From Acidimicrobiales bacterium (GTDB taxonomy: Bacteria > Actinomycetota > Acidimicrobiia > Acidimicrobiales > DATDAH01): a stretch of DNA of 64,000 bases. Below, in pieces: positions 34,061-42,457 of this stretch. Every line of letters begins with the position of its first letter. Within the stretch, counting starts at the first letter, position 1. A program made the translations under genes and the position numbers. Below the pieces are notes generated by a model. That model saw nothing but the letters and a program-made list of their open reading frames with translations, ran no database searches and had not been told where the DNA came from. The DNA lies in contig JAEUJM010000003.1 in NCBI GenBank assembly GCA_016794585.1, forward strand, positions 1-64,000. The letters are read 5' to 3'.

Positions 34061-34921
34061 ATGGTCGCTGCCGGTGCACCCGTCGGAGGGCCACCGGATG
34101 CCGTCACCCCTGCTGCGCTCCCGGTGGCCGGGTCGTTCCCGACCGGGCCCGTCGGGCGGGCGCGCTGGACGTTCGAGCTCGTCCGGGTGCTCGCCCCCCG
34201 CGAGCTGCGCACCCGTTACCGGCAGAGCGTCCTGGACATCGCGTGGGCCCTCATCAGCCCGATCGCGGTACTGGTCGTCTACGGCATCGTGCTCACCCAG
34301 AGCTTCGACGTCAGCGGCGAGGGCATCCCGTACCTGAGCCTCGCCTGGAGCGGCCTCGTCCTGTGGACCTTCTTCGCCACGTCGCTCGGTTCGTCGGCCT
34401 CGAGTCTCATCTCGTCGAGGGACCTGGTCACCAAGGTGAATTTCCCGAAGGAGGCCCTGCCGCTGTCGATGGTCGGTGCCTCGCTGGCCGATCTCGGCAT
34501 CGGGCTCGTGACCGTGTTCATCCTCGCTCTGGTCCAGGGAATCGAACCGACCTGGACCGTCGTGCTGTTCCCCCTCCCCTTGCTCGTGCTCATCGCGTGG
34601 GCGTCCGCGCTCGGCATCCTGGCGGGCGTCCTCGCGGCGTTCGTGCGTGACATCCCCCACGTGGTGCAACTCGTCGTGCGCGTCGGCTTCTTCGCCACGC
34701 CGGTGATGTACGACGCCGCGATCCTGCCACCGGCGTTCCGGTGGACCGCGTGGGTGAGCCCCCTGGCCGTGTCCATCGAAGCGTTCCGCGACGCCGTGTT
34801 GCGCGGCCACGTCCCGAACCTCGCCCTGCTGGGCGTCCACTTGGCCCTCGGGCTCGCCCTCCTCGTCGGCGCCGTGGCCTACACCCGGTCGGTGGAAACC
34901 CGCATCTCCGACTTCATCTGA
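34061..34921 (+). CDS. Wzm-type ABC-2 permease for polysaccharide export
   Basis: 286 aa. An N-terminal cytoplasmic helix (PRELRTRYRQSVLD) typical of Wzm/TagG precedes six hydrophobic spans; YTRSVETRISDFI is the usual short C-terminal tail. It would form the membrane channel for the double Wzt ATPase at 25443-27842, which lies in the divergent operon. Two subunits would pair with one double ATPase. A GTG at 34043 is an alternative start. It shares a divergent promoter with the P450 operon, so exporter halves and modifying enzymes are co-regulated from one point. Confidence 0.88.
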   Translation: MVAAGAPVGGPPDAVTPAALPVAGSFPTGPVGRARWTFELVRVLAPRELRTRYRQSVLDIAWALISPIAVLVVYGIVLTQSFDVSGEGIPYLSLAWSGLVLWTFFATSLGSSASSLISSRDLVTKVNFPKEALPLSMVGASLADLGIGLVTVFILALVQGIEPTWTVVLFPLPLLVLIAWASALGILAGVLAAFVRDIPHVVQLVVRVGFFATPVMYDAAILPPAFRWTAWVSPLAVSIEAFRDAVLRGHVPNLALLGVHLALGLALLVGAVAYTRSVETRISDFI

Positions 34922-34958
34922 GCGCGGTCGCATCCGGATCGCCGACCCACCTCACGGC

Positions 34959-34964
34959 TACCCT
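34959..34964 (+). promoter_or_regulatory. -10 hexamer TACCCT, leaderless promoter
   Basis: TACCCT ends 8 nt before the GTG at 34973 of the beta-helix protein. Confidence 0.45.
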
Positions 34965-34972
34965 CGCCGCCC

Positions 34973-36217
34973 GTGGCCCCCGGACCCGTCGTGCTCGACG
35001 TCACCGAGTTCGGGGCGGTGGGCGACGGCGTGGCCAACGACGGGCCCGCGGTGCTCCTCGACGCCTGCTTCAAGGACTTCGACGGGTTCCGGACAGCCCG
35101 CCCCACCTTCGACACCGACGCCGGGGCGACGTTGTACCTGCCCGCCGGCACGTACCGCCTCGGCGCGCTGCCGGGCTACGACCGGCACCACTCCTTCCCC
35201 TTCAGCCGCTTCCACATCCGCGGCGACGGCCCCGGCAAGACGGTGGTGCTGCTCGACCACGTCGAGTACCCCAAGGTGCGCATCAGCATCCACGGCGACG
35301 GCCGCTTCGGGGGCGGCCTCGACACCTCCATCAGCGATCTGACCATCACCTCCAACCTCCCCGACCCGGGCAACCGCACGAGCGCGGACATGAACGTGCA
35401 CCTCCGCGACCTCACCGGGTTCCGGGCCGAGCGGGTGGAGGTGTGCAACGGCCCGCGCATCGGCTTCCACGTCAACAGCTGCACCGGGGTGACCCTCCGA
35501 GACGTCCACGTCCACGACATGTGCACCGACGGCATCCACCTGATCGGCTGCCACGACGTGCTCGTCGAGGACTGCTCGTGCGCGGACACCGGCGACGACG
35601 CCATCGCGATCTGGGGTGGCAACTGGTGGAACCCCGACCAGTGCACCGACGTGATCGTGCGTCGCAACCGCATCGAGCGAGCGGGGTCCAACGGCATCGC
35701 GCTCGCCGGCTGCGACCGGGTGGTCATCGAGGAGAACACGGTGACGGGGACGTACCTCAGCGGCATCGGCATCCGCCCCATGCCCGACTACGGCCCCGTG
35801 AGCGGGGTGACCATCCGGGCCAACCGCGTCGACGACGCCGGCTTCCACGAGACCGGCGTGCTGTGGGGCGGAGGCGTCGCGTCGGGCATCGCCGTGGCCG
35901 ACGACATCGGCACGGGCGCCTCGATCCGCGGTGTGCGGGTCGTGCGCAACTCGGTCGGTCGGTGCCGCAACAACTTCGTGCGGGTCCTGGGCGCCCAGGA
36001 CGTGCGCATCGTCGAGAACGAGCTCCGCGGCCCCCTCGTCCCCGGGGCCAGTGCCAACCAGGGCTCGGGCGAGGGCAGCGCGAACGTCGACCCCGGCCGC
36101 TACGACCCCATCTACGTCGCCGACAGCGACGGGGTGGCCGTCATCGGGCACGTGCAGGGGTGGCGCCGTGCCGCCCGCAAGGTGCGGGGCCTCACCCGGC
36201 CGGCGCTCGACCTCTGA
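34973..36217 (+). CDS. Right-handed parallel beta-helix protein (pectate-lyase-3/GH28-like)
   Basis: 414 aa. The opening VTEFGAVGDGVANDGPAV is the entry motif of pectate-lyase-3-type beta-helices, and the body is a string of short repeats with NxI/V turns (VVIEENTVTG, VTIRANRVDDAG). DTGDDAIAIWGG supplies an Asp pair where GH28-type enzymes have catalytic acids. No signal peptide is seen, so it probably acts in the cytoplasm or leaves by another route. Placed next to the exporter permease, it may be a glycan lyase, epimerase or hydrolase (inference). Confidence 0.78.
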   Translation: MAPGPVVLDVTEFGAVGDGVANDGPAVLLDACFKDFDGFRTARPTFDTDAGATLYLPAGTYRLGALPGYDRHHSFPFSRFHIRGDGPGKTVVLLDHVEYPKVRISIHGDGRFGGGLDTSISDLTITSNLPDPGNRTSADMNVHLRDLTGFRAERVEVCNGPRIGFHVNSCTGVTLRDVHVHDMCTDGIHLIGCHDVLVEDCSCADTGDDAIAIWGGNWWNPDQCTDVIVRRNRIERAGSNGIALAGCDRVVIEENTVTGTYLSGIGIRPMPDYGPVSGVTIRANRVDDAGFHETGVLWGGGVASGIAVADDIGTGASIRGVRVVRNSVGRCRNNFVRVLGAQDVRIVENELRGPLVPGASANQGSGEGSANVDPGRYDPIYVADSDGVAVIGHVQGWRRAARKVRGLTRPALDL

Positions 36218-36259
36218 GCCGATACCCGGCGACGGCCTCGGCCCGCGGCGAGCCCCGCG

Positions 36260-37219
36260 TCAGCGGGCGTCGCGGTTCTGGCCGGTGACCAGCTCGGTGG
36301 CGTTCTCGAACAGCGCGGTCGGCGCCACCCTGGCGTAGCGACGCACCACGGCCGCCTGCCCCCGCGCGACCTCCCAGCGGCGGTGGCGGAGCGCCTTCAC
36401 GACGTCACGGGCCGCCCAAGAGACCAGTGAGGCCCGGGCCCGCTGACGATCACGCTCGGAGAGGCCCGGGTGGTCGACCCACGCCCGGTGGAGGCGCTCG
36501 CGTGCCGCCGCGGTCTCCCCACTCGCCTGCTGGTCGGCGGTGGCCATGGCCCCGTGGAGGCGACGCCGCACGAGTGGCTCGGCGAGGTAGCGGACCGGCC
36601 CCTGGCCGGCGAGGCGGAGCACGAGATCGAGGTCGGCGACGTGGCCCATGTCCTGCCGGTACCCGCCCACCGCCTCGAACGCCGCCCGGCGGAACATGAC
36701 CGCCGAGGGCTCGCCGTACACCTGGCCGTTGCGCAGGCACAGCCGCACGAGGGTGTCCTGGTCGAGCGTGTACCGACGCTGGGCGACGAAGATGCGCTCG
36801 CGTCGGTTCGGGCGCCGGGGCACCGCCACCTCCCGGTCGTCGTGGTCGATCCACACCTCCCCCGACGAGCAGGCCACCGCCTCCGGGGTCTCGGCGAAGG
36901 CCTCGAGGTAGCGCCCGATCAGCCCGTCCCCCAGCTCGTCGTCCTGGCCGAGCACCATCATCAGCTCCCCGGTGGCCCGACGTCCTGCCTCGTTCCAGTT
37001 GGCGACCATGCCGAGGCGCTGCGGGTTGTGCACGACGGTGACGTCGGCGAGTCCCACCCGCCCGACGAGGGCGTCGAGCCCAGGCGTCGCCGAGTCGTCG
37101 GTGAGCACGACGTCGAGACCGTCATGACCCTGGGCCGCGATCGAGGCCAGCAGGCGCTCGAGGTGACGGGGCTGCGGCTCGTACACCGGGATGCACAGGC
37201 TGACGGTGGGGGGCGCCAT
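36260..37219 (-). CDS. Family 2 glycosyltransferase
   Basis: 319 aa. GT-A fold shown by SLCIPVYEPQPRHLERLLAS at the N-terminus, VVLTDDSATPG and the metal/nucleotide-binding VLGQDDELG near residue 90. The acceptor region contains FRRAAFEAVGGYRQDMGHVADLDLVLRL in two blocks, the usual ED-like motif replaced by DLDL. The C-terminus is helical and basic. Monocistronic and divergent from the DUF4012 gene; TAGCGT lies 10 nt upstream of the ATG. Likely extends the exported glycan from a nucleotide sugar in the cytoplasm. Confidence 0.85.
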   Translation of the reverse strand: MAPPTVSLCIPVYEPQPRHLERLLASIAAQGHDGLDVVLTDDSATPGLDALVGRVGLADVTVVHNPQRLGMVANWNEAGRRATGELMMVLGQDDELGDGLIGRYLEAFAETPEAVACSSGEVWIDHDDREVAVPRRPNRRERIFVAQRRYTLDQDTLVRLCLRNGQVYGEPSAVMFRRAAFEAVGGYRQDMGHVADLDLVLRLAGQGPVRYLAEPLVRRRLHGAMATADQQASGETAAARERLHRAWVDHPGLSERDRQRARASLVSWAARDVVKALRHRRWEVARGQAAVVRRYARVAPTALFENATELVTGQNRDAR

Positions 37220-37229
37220 GGTCGAGACG

Positions 37230-37235
37230 ACGCTA
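37230..37235 (-). promoter_or_regulatory. -10 hexamer TAGCGT of the GT2 gene
   Basis: Minus-strand TAGCGT ends 10 nt before the ATG at 37219. Confidence 0.35.
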
Positions 37236-37281
37236 CCGCCCTGCTCCCACGGGCCGCCGGAAGCCCGGCGGCATCCACCGG

Positions 37282-37287
37282 TAGGAT
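37282..37287 (+). promoter_or_regulatory. -10 hexamer TAGGAT of the DUF4012 gene
   Basis: TAGGAT lies 34 nt before the TTG start at 37322. A weak GGAA precedes the start codon. Confidence 0.3.
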
Positions 37288-37321
37288 CCGGCGGCACCGA
37301 CGCGCCCTCTCCCGGAAACCC

Positions 37322-39691
37322 TTGGCGACCTCCACCCCCACCCTCACGCTCGACGACCCCCGCACCCCGCCGGCCTTCGTGGCCCCGCTGGTGTGGGTCG
37401 TCGCCGTCGGCGCCGCCGTGGCCGCGGCCTTCTGCGGCGCGGAGCCGACCGGCTGGGTCGTCAGCGATCTCGCCTGGACCGCCGGCTTCGCGCTGGTGGT
37501 CGTGCTGGCGGCGGCACGCGCCCGACGATGGACCTGGCTCGTGCTCGCAGGGGTCACGGCCACCGCCGCTCAGGGTGGCGTCGCCCTCGCCATCAGCCTG
37601 GCCGCGCTCCTGATCGCGTTCGTGGCCGCGGCCCTCGACCGACGGTCCCGGGAGTACCAGCCCCTCGTGGGCGCGGTCGTCGCCGCGCTCGCGCTCCAGG
37701 TGCTGCTCCGCCTCCATGACATCGAGCCGACCGGCGCCAGCGCGCTCATCACCGCCGCGGCCACCCTGCCGGTCCTCGTGTCGGGCCTGCGCCGGTGCTC
37801 GTCGCGCACCCGCAACGCCTGGGGCTGGGGGATCGCCGTGTTCGTGGTGGTCGCCGGGCTCGCCGCCGTGGGTCTCGCGGTCGCCGCCTTCTCCGCCCAG
37901 CCCGACCTCAGCTCGGGGATCACCCAGGCCCGCAACGGCTTCGACAAGGCCCGCGACGGTGAGGGAGCGGTCGCCGCCCGTCGGTTCACCCGCTCGGCCG
38001 CCTCGTTCGGCACGGCCCACGACACCCTCACGGCCCCGTGGGCACTGCCCGCCCGTCTCGTCCCCGTCCTCGGCCAGCAGGCGGCCGCCGTCCAGATCAT
38101 GAGCGACGAAGGCGCCTCGCTGGCCTCGTCCGCCGCCGCGGCTGCCACCGACGCCGACGTGGACGAGTTGCGCTTCCAGGACGGGGCCATCGACCTCGAT
38201 CTCGTCGCCAGCTTCGAGCAGCCCCTCCGGGACGCGGAGGCGGCGCTGCAGGGCGCGGCCGACGCCGTGGACGCCGTGCAGTCCCCGTGGCTGGTCCAGC
38301 CGCTGGCCTCCCGCGTCGAGAAGTTCGACGACGAGGTCGACCGGGCCCTGCCCGACGCGCAGATCGCCATCCAGGGTGTCGAGCTGGCTCCCGCCCTGCT
38401 CGGCGGCGAAGGCGAGCGCCACTACTTCCTGGCCTTCCTGACCCCGAGCGAGAACCGCTCGCTGGGCGGGTTCATGGGCAGCTTCGGCGAGCTCACCGCG
38501 ATCGACGGCGACCTCCAGCTGACGCGCTCGGGCAGCATCGAGGACGTCGAGCTGCCCGCCCGGGCCAACAACGCCACCCTCAGCGGCCCCGAGGAGTACC
38601 TGGCCCGATACGACCGCTTCAACATCCCCGACTACATGGGCGACGCGGGGCTGTCCCCGGACATGCCGTCGGTCGGCCAGGTGCTCTCGGAGCTGTACCC
38701 GCAGGCCGGCGGCCAGCCCGTCGACGGGGTGATCGCCGTCGACCCGGTCGCCCTCCAGGCCATGTTGAACTTCACGGGCCCCATCACCGTGACCGGCTAC
38801 CCCGAGCCCCTCACCGCCGAGAACGCCGCTGACGTCCTGCTGCGCCAGCAGTACCTCACCTTCGACCAGCGCGCCGACCGCAAGGACTTCCTGGAGGAGG
38901 CGACGCAGAAGACCTTCGACCTCCTGACCACGGGCGACCTCCCCGGCCCCCGCCAGGTCACCGAGCTCCTCGGTCCCATGGTCGACCAGGGCCGACTCAT
39001 GGCCTTCGGCGCGGCCGAGGACGAGCAGGCCTTCTTCGAGCAGGTGGGCCTCGACGGCGCGTTCCCCCGCGCCCGTGGCGGCGATCTCTTCGGGCTGGTG
39101 ACCAACAATGCGGCCAACAACAAGATCGACATCTTCATGGAGCGCACGATCGACTACGCCGCCTCCTACGACCCCACCACCGGCGCCGTGGAGGCCACCG
39201 CGACCATCACCATCGCCAACAACGCGCCGCCCAGCGGCCTGCCCGACGTGATCTTGAGCAGCGGCGACCGGATCCGCGGCGGGGACACGCCGCTCGGCAC
39301 CAGTGGCGTGAACTTCTCCGTCTACAGCCCGCTCCAGCTCGACGACGCCGTCGCCCGGTCGGCGCTGGGCGAGGGGGCCCAGTTCATGACCTCCGAGCAG
39401 GAGTTCGGCATGTTCGTGTACTCGGCGAGGATCAACATCCCCGCGGGGCAGACCGTCACCATCGAGCTCCGCCTGTCCGGCACGATCGACGCGTCGGACA
39501 CCTACCGCCTCACCGTGGCCAACCAGCCGACGGTGAACCCGGACACGATGACCCTCTCGGTGTCACCCGAGGCGGGGTACACCGCCGAGCGCGGCGGTGG
39601 CTGGGAGGTCGCCGACGACGGCACGGCGACCCGGGCCGCCGAGACCACCGACGGCGACCAGCGCTACCGCCTCGAGCTCGTGGAGCCCTGA
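37322..39691 (+). CDS. DUF4012 membrane protein
   Basis: 789 aa. Four or five membrane spans in the first 190 residues, then a large extracytoplasmic region. The signature HYFLAFLTPSENRSLGGFMG and the following GELTAIDGDLQL match DUF4012 proteins, which occur near polysaccharide and wall-polymer genes in Actinomycetota; it may help attach or assemble a polymer at the surface, but no catalytic mechanism is established. Residues 195-330 are helical and may be coiled coil. TTG start chosen because no ATG or GTG occurs near the start of coding bias; the much longer open frame upstream is a shadow of the divergent GT2 gene. Confidence 0.8.
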   Translation: MATSTPTLTLDDPRTPPAFVAPLVWVVAVGAAVAAAFCGAEPTGWVVSDLAWTAGFALVVVLAAARARRWTWLVLAGVTATAAQGGVALAISLAALLIAFVAAALDRRSREYQPLVGAVVAALALQVLLRLHDIEPTGASALITAAATLPVLVSGLRRCSSRTRNAWGWGIAVFVVVAGLAAVGLAVAAFSAQPDLSSGITQARNGFDKARDGEGAVAARRFTRSAASFGTAHDTLTAPWALPARLVPVLGQQAAAVQIMSDEGASLASSAAAAATDADVDELRFQDGAIDLDLVASFEQPLRDAEAALQGAADAVDAVQSPWLVQPLASRVEKFDDEVDRALPDAQIAIQGVELAPALLGGEGERHYFLAFLTPSENRSLGGFMGSFGELTAIDGDLQLTRSGSIEDVELPARANNATLSGPEEYLARYDRFNIPDYMGDAGLSPDMPSVGQVLSELYPQAGGQPVDGVIAVDPVALQAMLNFTGPITVTGYPEPLTAENAADVLLRQQYLTFDQRADRKDFLEEATQKTFDLLTTGDLPGPRQVTELLGPMVDQGRLMAFGAAEDEQAFFEQVGLDGAFPRARGGDLFGLVTNNAANNKIDIFMERTIDYAASYDPTTGAVEATATITIANNAPPSGLPDVILSSGDRIRGGDTPLGTSGVNFSVYSPLQLDDAVARSALGEGAQFMTSEQEFGMFVYSARINIPAGQTVTIELRLSGTIDASDTYRLTVANQPTVNPDTMTLSVSPEAGYTAERGGGWEVADDGTATRAAETTDGDQRYRLELVEP

Positions 39692-39753
39692 CCGGGGCCA
39701 CCCGCGCCACCAGCGTCACGACCTGGACCGGGTCGCCCGCCACAGGCCCCTTG

Positions 39754-39759
39754 TAGCTT
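39754..39759 (+). promoter_or_regulatory. -10 hexamer TAGCTT, leaderless promoter
   Basis: TAGCTT ends 6 nt before the ATG at 39766. Confidence 0.5.
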
Positions 39760-39765
39760 GGGGCG

Positions 39766-40677
39766 ATGGACATCGCCATCACCGGTTCGACCGGCCTCAT
39801 CGGGGAGGCGCTGCGCACCCGGCTGCTCGCCGATGGTCACCGGGTGGTCCGGGTCGTCCGCCACGCGCCCGAGGGGCCCGACGAGATCCGGTGGGACCCG
39901 GGCGCCGGGCGGCTCGCGGCGTCCGACCTCGACGGCCTCGACGCCGTGGTCCACCTCGCCGGTGAGGGCATCGCCGAGAAGCGGTGGACGCCCGCCCAGA
40001 AGGACCGGATCCTCACGAGTCGGACCGCCGGCACCACGCTGCTCGCGGAGCGCCTGGCCGAGGCCGGCGACGGGCCGAGGGTGCTGATCAGCGGCTCCGC
40101 CATCGGCTGGTACGGCGACCGTGGTGACGAGGTGCTGACGGAGGCCTCCCCGATCGGCGACGGCTTCCTCGCCGATGTCTGCCGCCAATGGGAGGCCGCG
40201 GCCGACCCGGCCCGCGCCGCCGGCGTGCGCGTGGCCCACATCCGCACCGGCATCGTCCTCGATCCGCACGGCGGTGTCCTGGCCAAGCAGCTCCCGCTGT
40301 TCAAGGTCGGGCTCGGGGGGCGCATCGGGAGCGGCCGCCAGTACATGAGCTGGATCGCCATCGAGGACGAGGTCGGCGCCATCTGCCACCTGCTCGACCA
40401 CGAGGTCGAGGGCCCGGTGAACCTCACCGCTCCCGACCCCGTCACCAATCGGGCCTTCACCGAGGCCCTCGGCGCCGCCCTGCACCGCCCCACCGTCGTG
40501 CCCGTGCCCGGCTTCGGGCCCAAGCTCCTCTTCGGTGGCGAGCTCGTGGACGAGCTCCTCCTCGCCAGCCAGCGGGTGCTGCCCGAGCGGCTCACCGAGT
40601 CGGGCTACGCGTTCTCCCAGCCCGAGCTGGGTCCCGCGCTCGAGACGCTGCTCGCCCCCACCCCCGCCGGCGGGTGA
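39766..40677 (+). CDS. TIGR01777-type NAD-dependent epimerase (YfcH-like)
   Basis: 303 aa. Extended SDR with the nucleotide-binding motif GSTGLIG (7-13), VVHLAGEGIAEKRW, the SGSAIGWYGDRG segment typical of the YfcH/SDR39U1 family and a conserved end (VLPERLTESGYAF). Family function is poorly known; sugar-nucleotide or quinone-related roles have been suggested. Leaderless promoter upstream and GTGA overlap with the HAD gene downstream. It may be a chromosomal gene rather than part of the pathway. Confidence 0.9.
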   Translation: MDIAITGSTGLIGEALRTRLLADGHRVVRVVRHAPEGPDEIRWDPGAGRLAASDLDGLDAVVHLAGEGIAEKRWTPAQKDRILTSRTAGTTLLAERLAEAGDGPRVLISGSAIGWYGDRGDEVLTEASPIGDGFLADVCRQWEAAADPARAAGVRVAHIRTGIVLDPHGGVLAKQLPLFKVGLGGRIGSGRQYMSWIAIEDEVGAICHLLDHEVEGPVNLTAPDPVTNRAFTEALGAALHRPTVVPVPGFGPKLLFGGELVDELLLASQRVLPERLTESGYAFSQPELGPALETLLAPTPAGG

Positions 40678-41312
40678 GCACCCCCCGCCGCGTGGCGGCG
40701 TTCGATTTCGACGGCACCCTGACGCCGCGGGACACCCTGGTCCCCTTCCTCGCCCGCAGCTACGGGCGCCGGCGCCTCCTCCAGGTCGCCGCCTCCGTGG
40801 GCCCCCCGTGGCGCCTCGAAGCCGAGGTCCACCGGCGGGACCACGCCAAGGCCCAGCTACTGCGCCGCCTGACCCGGGGCGACGATCCCGACCGCCTCGC
40901 CGATCTCGGCCGGAGCTACGCCGAGCGCCTCGAGGGCGTGCTGCGTCCCGAGATGCGCGAGCGGGTCGAGGCCCACCGCCGGGCCGGGCACGAGCTCGTC
41001 GCCGTCTCCGCCTCCCTCGTCACCTACCTCGACCCGCTCCTGGGCGAGCGCCTCGGCTTCGACCAGGTCATCGCCGTCGAGCTGGCGGTCGGCGCCGACG
41101 GCCGCCTGTCGGGCGAGATGGTGCGTCCCAACGTCCGCGGCCCGCAGAAGGAGGTGCGCCTCCGCGAGTGGCTGGCCGCCACGGGCGAGGCCGACGACGT
41201 CGAGCTGTGGGCCTACGGGAACTCCTCGGGCGATGCCGAGCTCCTCGCCATGGCCGACCACGCCGCGTTGCTGGCCGGGCGGGGACGGCCCGCGCTCCCC
41301 CCGCTGGACTGA
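40674..41312 (+). CDS. HAD-superfamily IB phosphatase (SerB-like)
   Basis: 212 aa. HAD motif I AAFDFDGTLTP near the N-terminus, motif II VAVSASLVTYLDPLL, the basic residue in GPQKEVRLREW and motif IV WAYGNSSGDAELL. This is the HAD-IB layout of phosphoserine-phosphatase-like enzymes and of actinobacterial HAD-IB hydrolases acting on lipid or sugar phosphates. GTG overlaps the stop of the epimerase gene. Substrate not predictable. Confidence 0.88.
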   Translation: MSTPRRVAAFDFDGTLTPRDTLVPFLARSYGRRRLLQVAASVGPPWRLEAEVHRRDHAKAQLLRRLTRGDDPDRLADLGRSYAERLEGVLRPEMRERVEAHRRAGHELVAVSASLVTYLDPLLGERLGFDQVIAVELAVGADGRLSGEMVRPNVRGPQKEVRLREWLAATGEADDVELWAYGNSSGDAELLAMADHAALLAGRGRPALPPLD

Positions 41313-41342
41313 CGGCCGGATCGGCCGGTCGGCCCGCTCCCC

Positions 41343-41348
41343 TACGCT
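41343..41348 (+). promoter_or_regulatory. -10 hexamer TACGCT, leaderless promoter
   Basis: TACGCT ends 8 nt before the ATG at 41357. Confidence 0.45.
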
Positions 41349-41356
41349 GACCGGCG

Positions 41357-42457
41357 ATGCCCCGGTCGTCCGTCCCGCGCCTGGTCGCGGTGCCGGGCGA
41401 GCCCGTGGTCGTCGTGCCCGACGCCGGCGACCACGTGCGCACCGACGCCCTGCTCACCCTCGTCTCCTGGCTGGCCGAGGCACGCGGGGCACCGCCCACC
41501 GTCGTCTGCTGGCAGACCGGGGAGCGCGTGGCCGAGTTCCGACGCGTCGCGGCCGTCCTCGACGCCGGCGCCATCAACGAGGCGGTGCCCGCCCGTGCCC
41601 TCGCGGCCGCCCGTCTCACCCCCCTCGCCCGGGCCTGGAAGAGCCGGCGCCTGCGCCGCCTCCTGGCGCCCCTCGCGGACGCAGACCTCCTGGTGCTGGG
41701 CGGGGCCGACACCGTGGCGTTGCTCGAATGGCTGCCGCCGCGCGCGGGCCGGGAGGTGGCCGTGTGGCTGGGCGACGACGATGCGCCGCTGGTCGATCGC
41801 GCGGTGTCCGCGGGGAGCTCGTTCCTCGTCGCCGGTGACCGGGTGGCGGCGGCGCTCGTGGCGCAGGGCGCCGCCCCGGCGCGGCTGCTCCGCGTAGGCG
41901 AGCCGCTGGTCGCTGGTCCCGAGGGCGACGACGACGCCGACCGCCCGTCGAGCCCGGCGGGCCCTGGTCGCATCGCCGTTGTCGGGGCCGGGCCCGGCGA
42001 CGACGATGCCCTACCTGGACTCGTCGCCGCCGTCCTTGCCGGAGCGACGCTCCCGCCCCCTGCCGTCGCGTGGGTCCGCGGGGACGGCGACCCGGCGGCG
42101 AGGTGGGCCGACGACCGGTACGCCGGCTTCGAGCACGAGGTCGTCGACTGGACGCCTCAGCACGCCCGCGACCACCTCGACGAGGTGGTCGCGCTCGTCG
42201 TGGTCGGCCCCGCCGACCGACTCCTCGTGGCGGAGGCCGCCGTGCGGGGCGTACCGGTGCTCGCCGGCCTCCCGGTCGGGATCCGAGGCGCGGTCGAGGC
42301 GACGGACGCAGAAGGCCTGCACGATCTCCTCACCGCCGTGGTGACGGACCCGACGGCGACAACCGCGCTCGTGGACCGCTCTCGGGAGGCGGCCCGTCCC
42401 CACCTCGTCGACCAGGCGGGTCGGGCGACGCTCGCCGCACTGGGGATACCACGGTGA
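41357..42457 (+). CDS. Divergent GT4-like glycosyltransferase
   Basis: 366 aa. Two Rossmann-like halves: an N-terminal half with VVVVPDAGDHVRTDALLTLV and DLLVLGGADTVALLE, and a C-terminal half with VALVVVGPADRLLVAEAAVRG followed by VPVLAGLPVG, like the E-x7-E nucleotide-sugar region of GT-B enzymes though only one glutamate is clear. The assignment is by overall shape and is tentative. Its stop overlaps the GTG of the NRPS-like gene, so the two products probably work together, for example loading or glycosylating a carrier-bound intermediate (inference). Confidence 0.5.
   Translation: MPRSSVPRLVAVPGEPVVVVPDAGDHVRTDALLTLVSWLAEARGAPPTVVCWQTGERVAEFRRVAAVLDAGAINEAVPARALAAARLTPLARAWKSRRLRRLLAPLADADLLVLGGADTVALLEWLPPRAGREVAVWLGDDDAPLVDRAVSAGSSFLVAGDRVAAALVAQGAAPARLLRVGEPLVAGPEGDDDADRPSSPAGPGRIAVVGAGPGDDDALPGLVAAVLAGATLPPPAVAWVRGDGDPAARWADDRYAGFEHEVVDWTPQHARDHLDEVVALVVVGPADRLLVAEAAVRGVPVLAGLPVGIRGAVEATDAEGLHDLLTAVVTDPTATTALVDRSREAARPHLVDQAGRATLAALGIPR

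Noticed and set aside
34060..34062. ATG as start of the P450 gene
   Set aside because: It would overlap the start codon of the divergent permease and lacks any signal, while GTG 34041 has TACAGT 6 nt upstream.
36470..37321. Upstream extension of the DUF4012 frame
   Set aside because: This part lies opposite the GT2 gene and is compositionally a shadow; the real protein begins near 37322.
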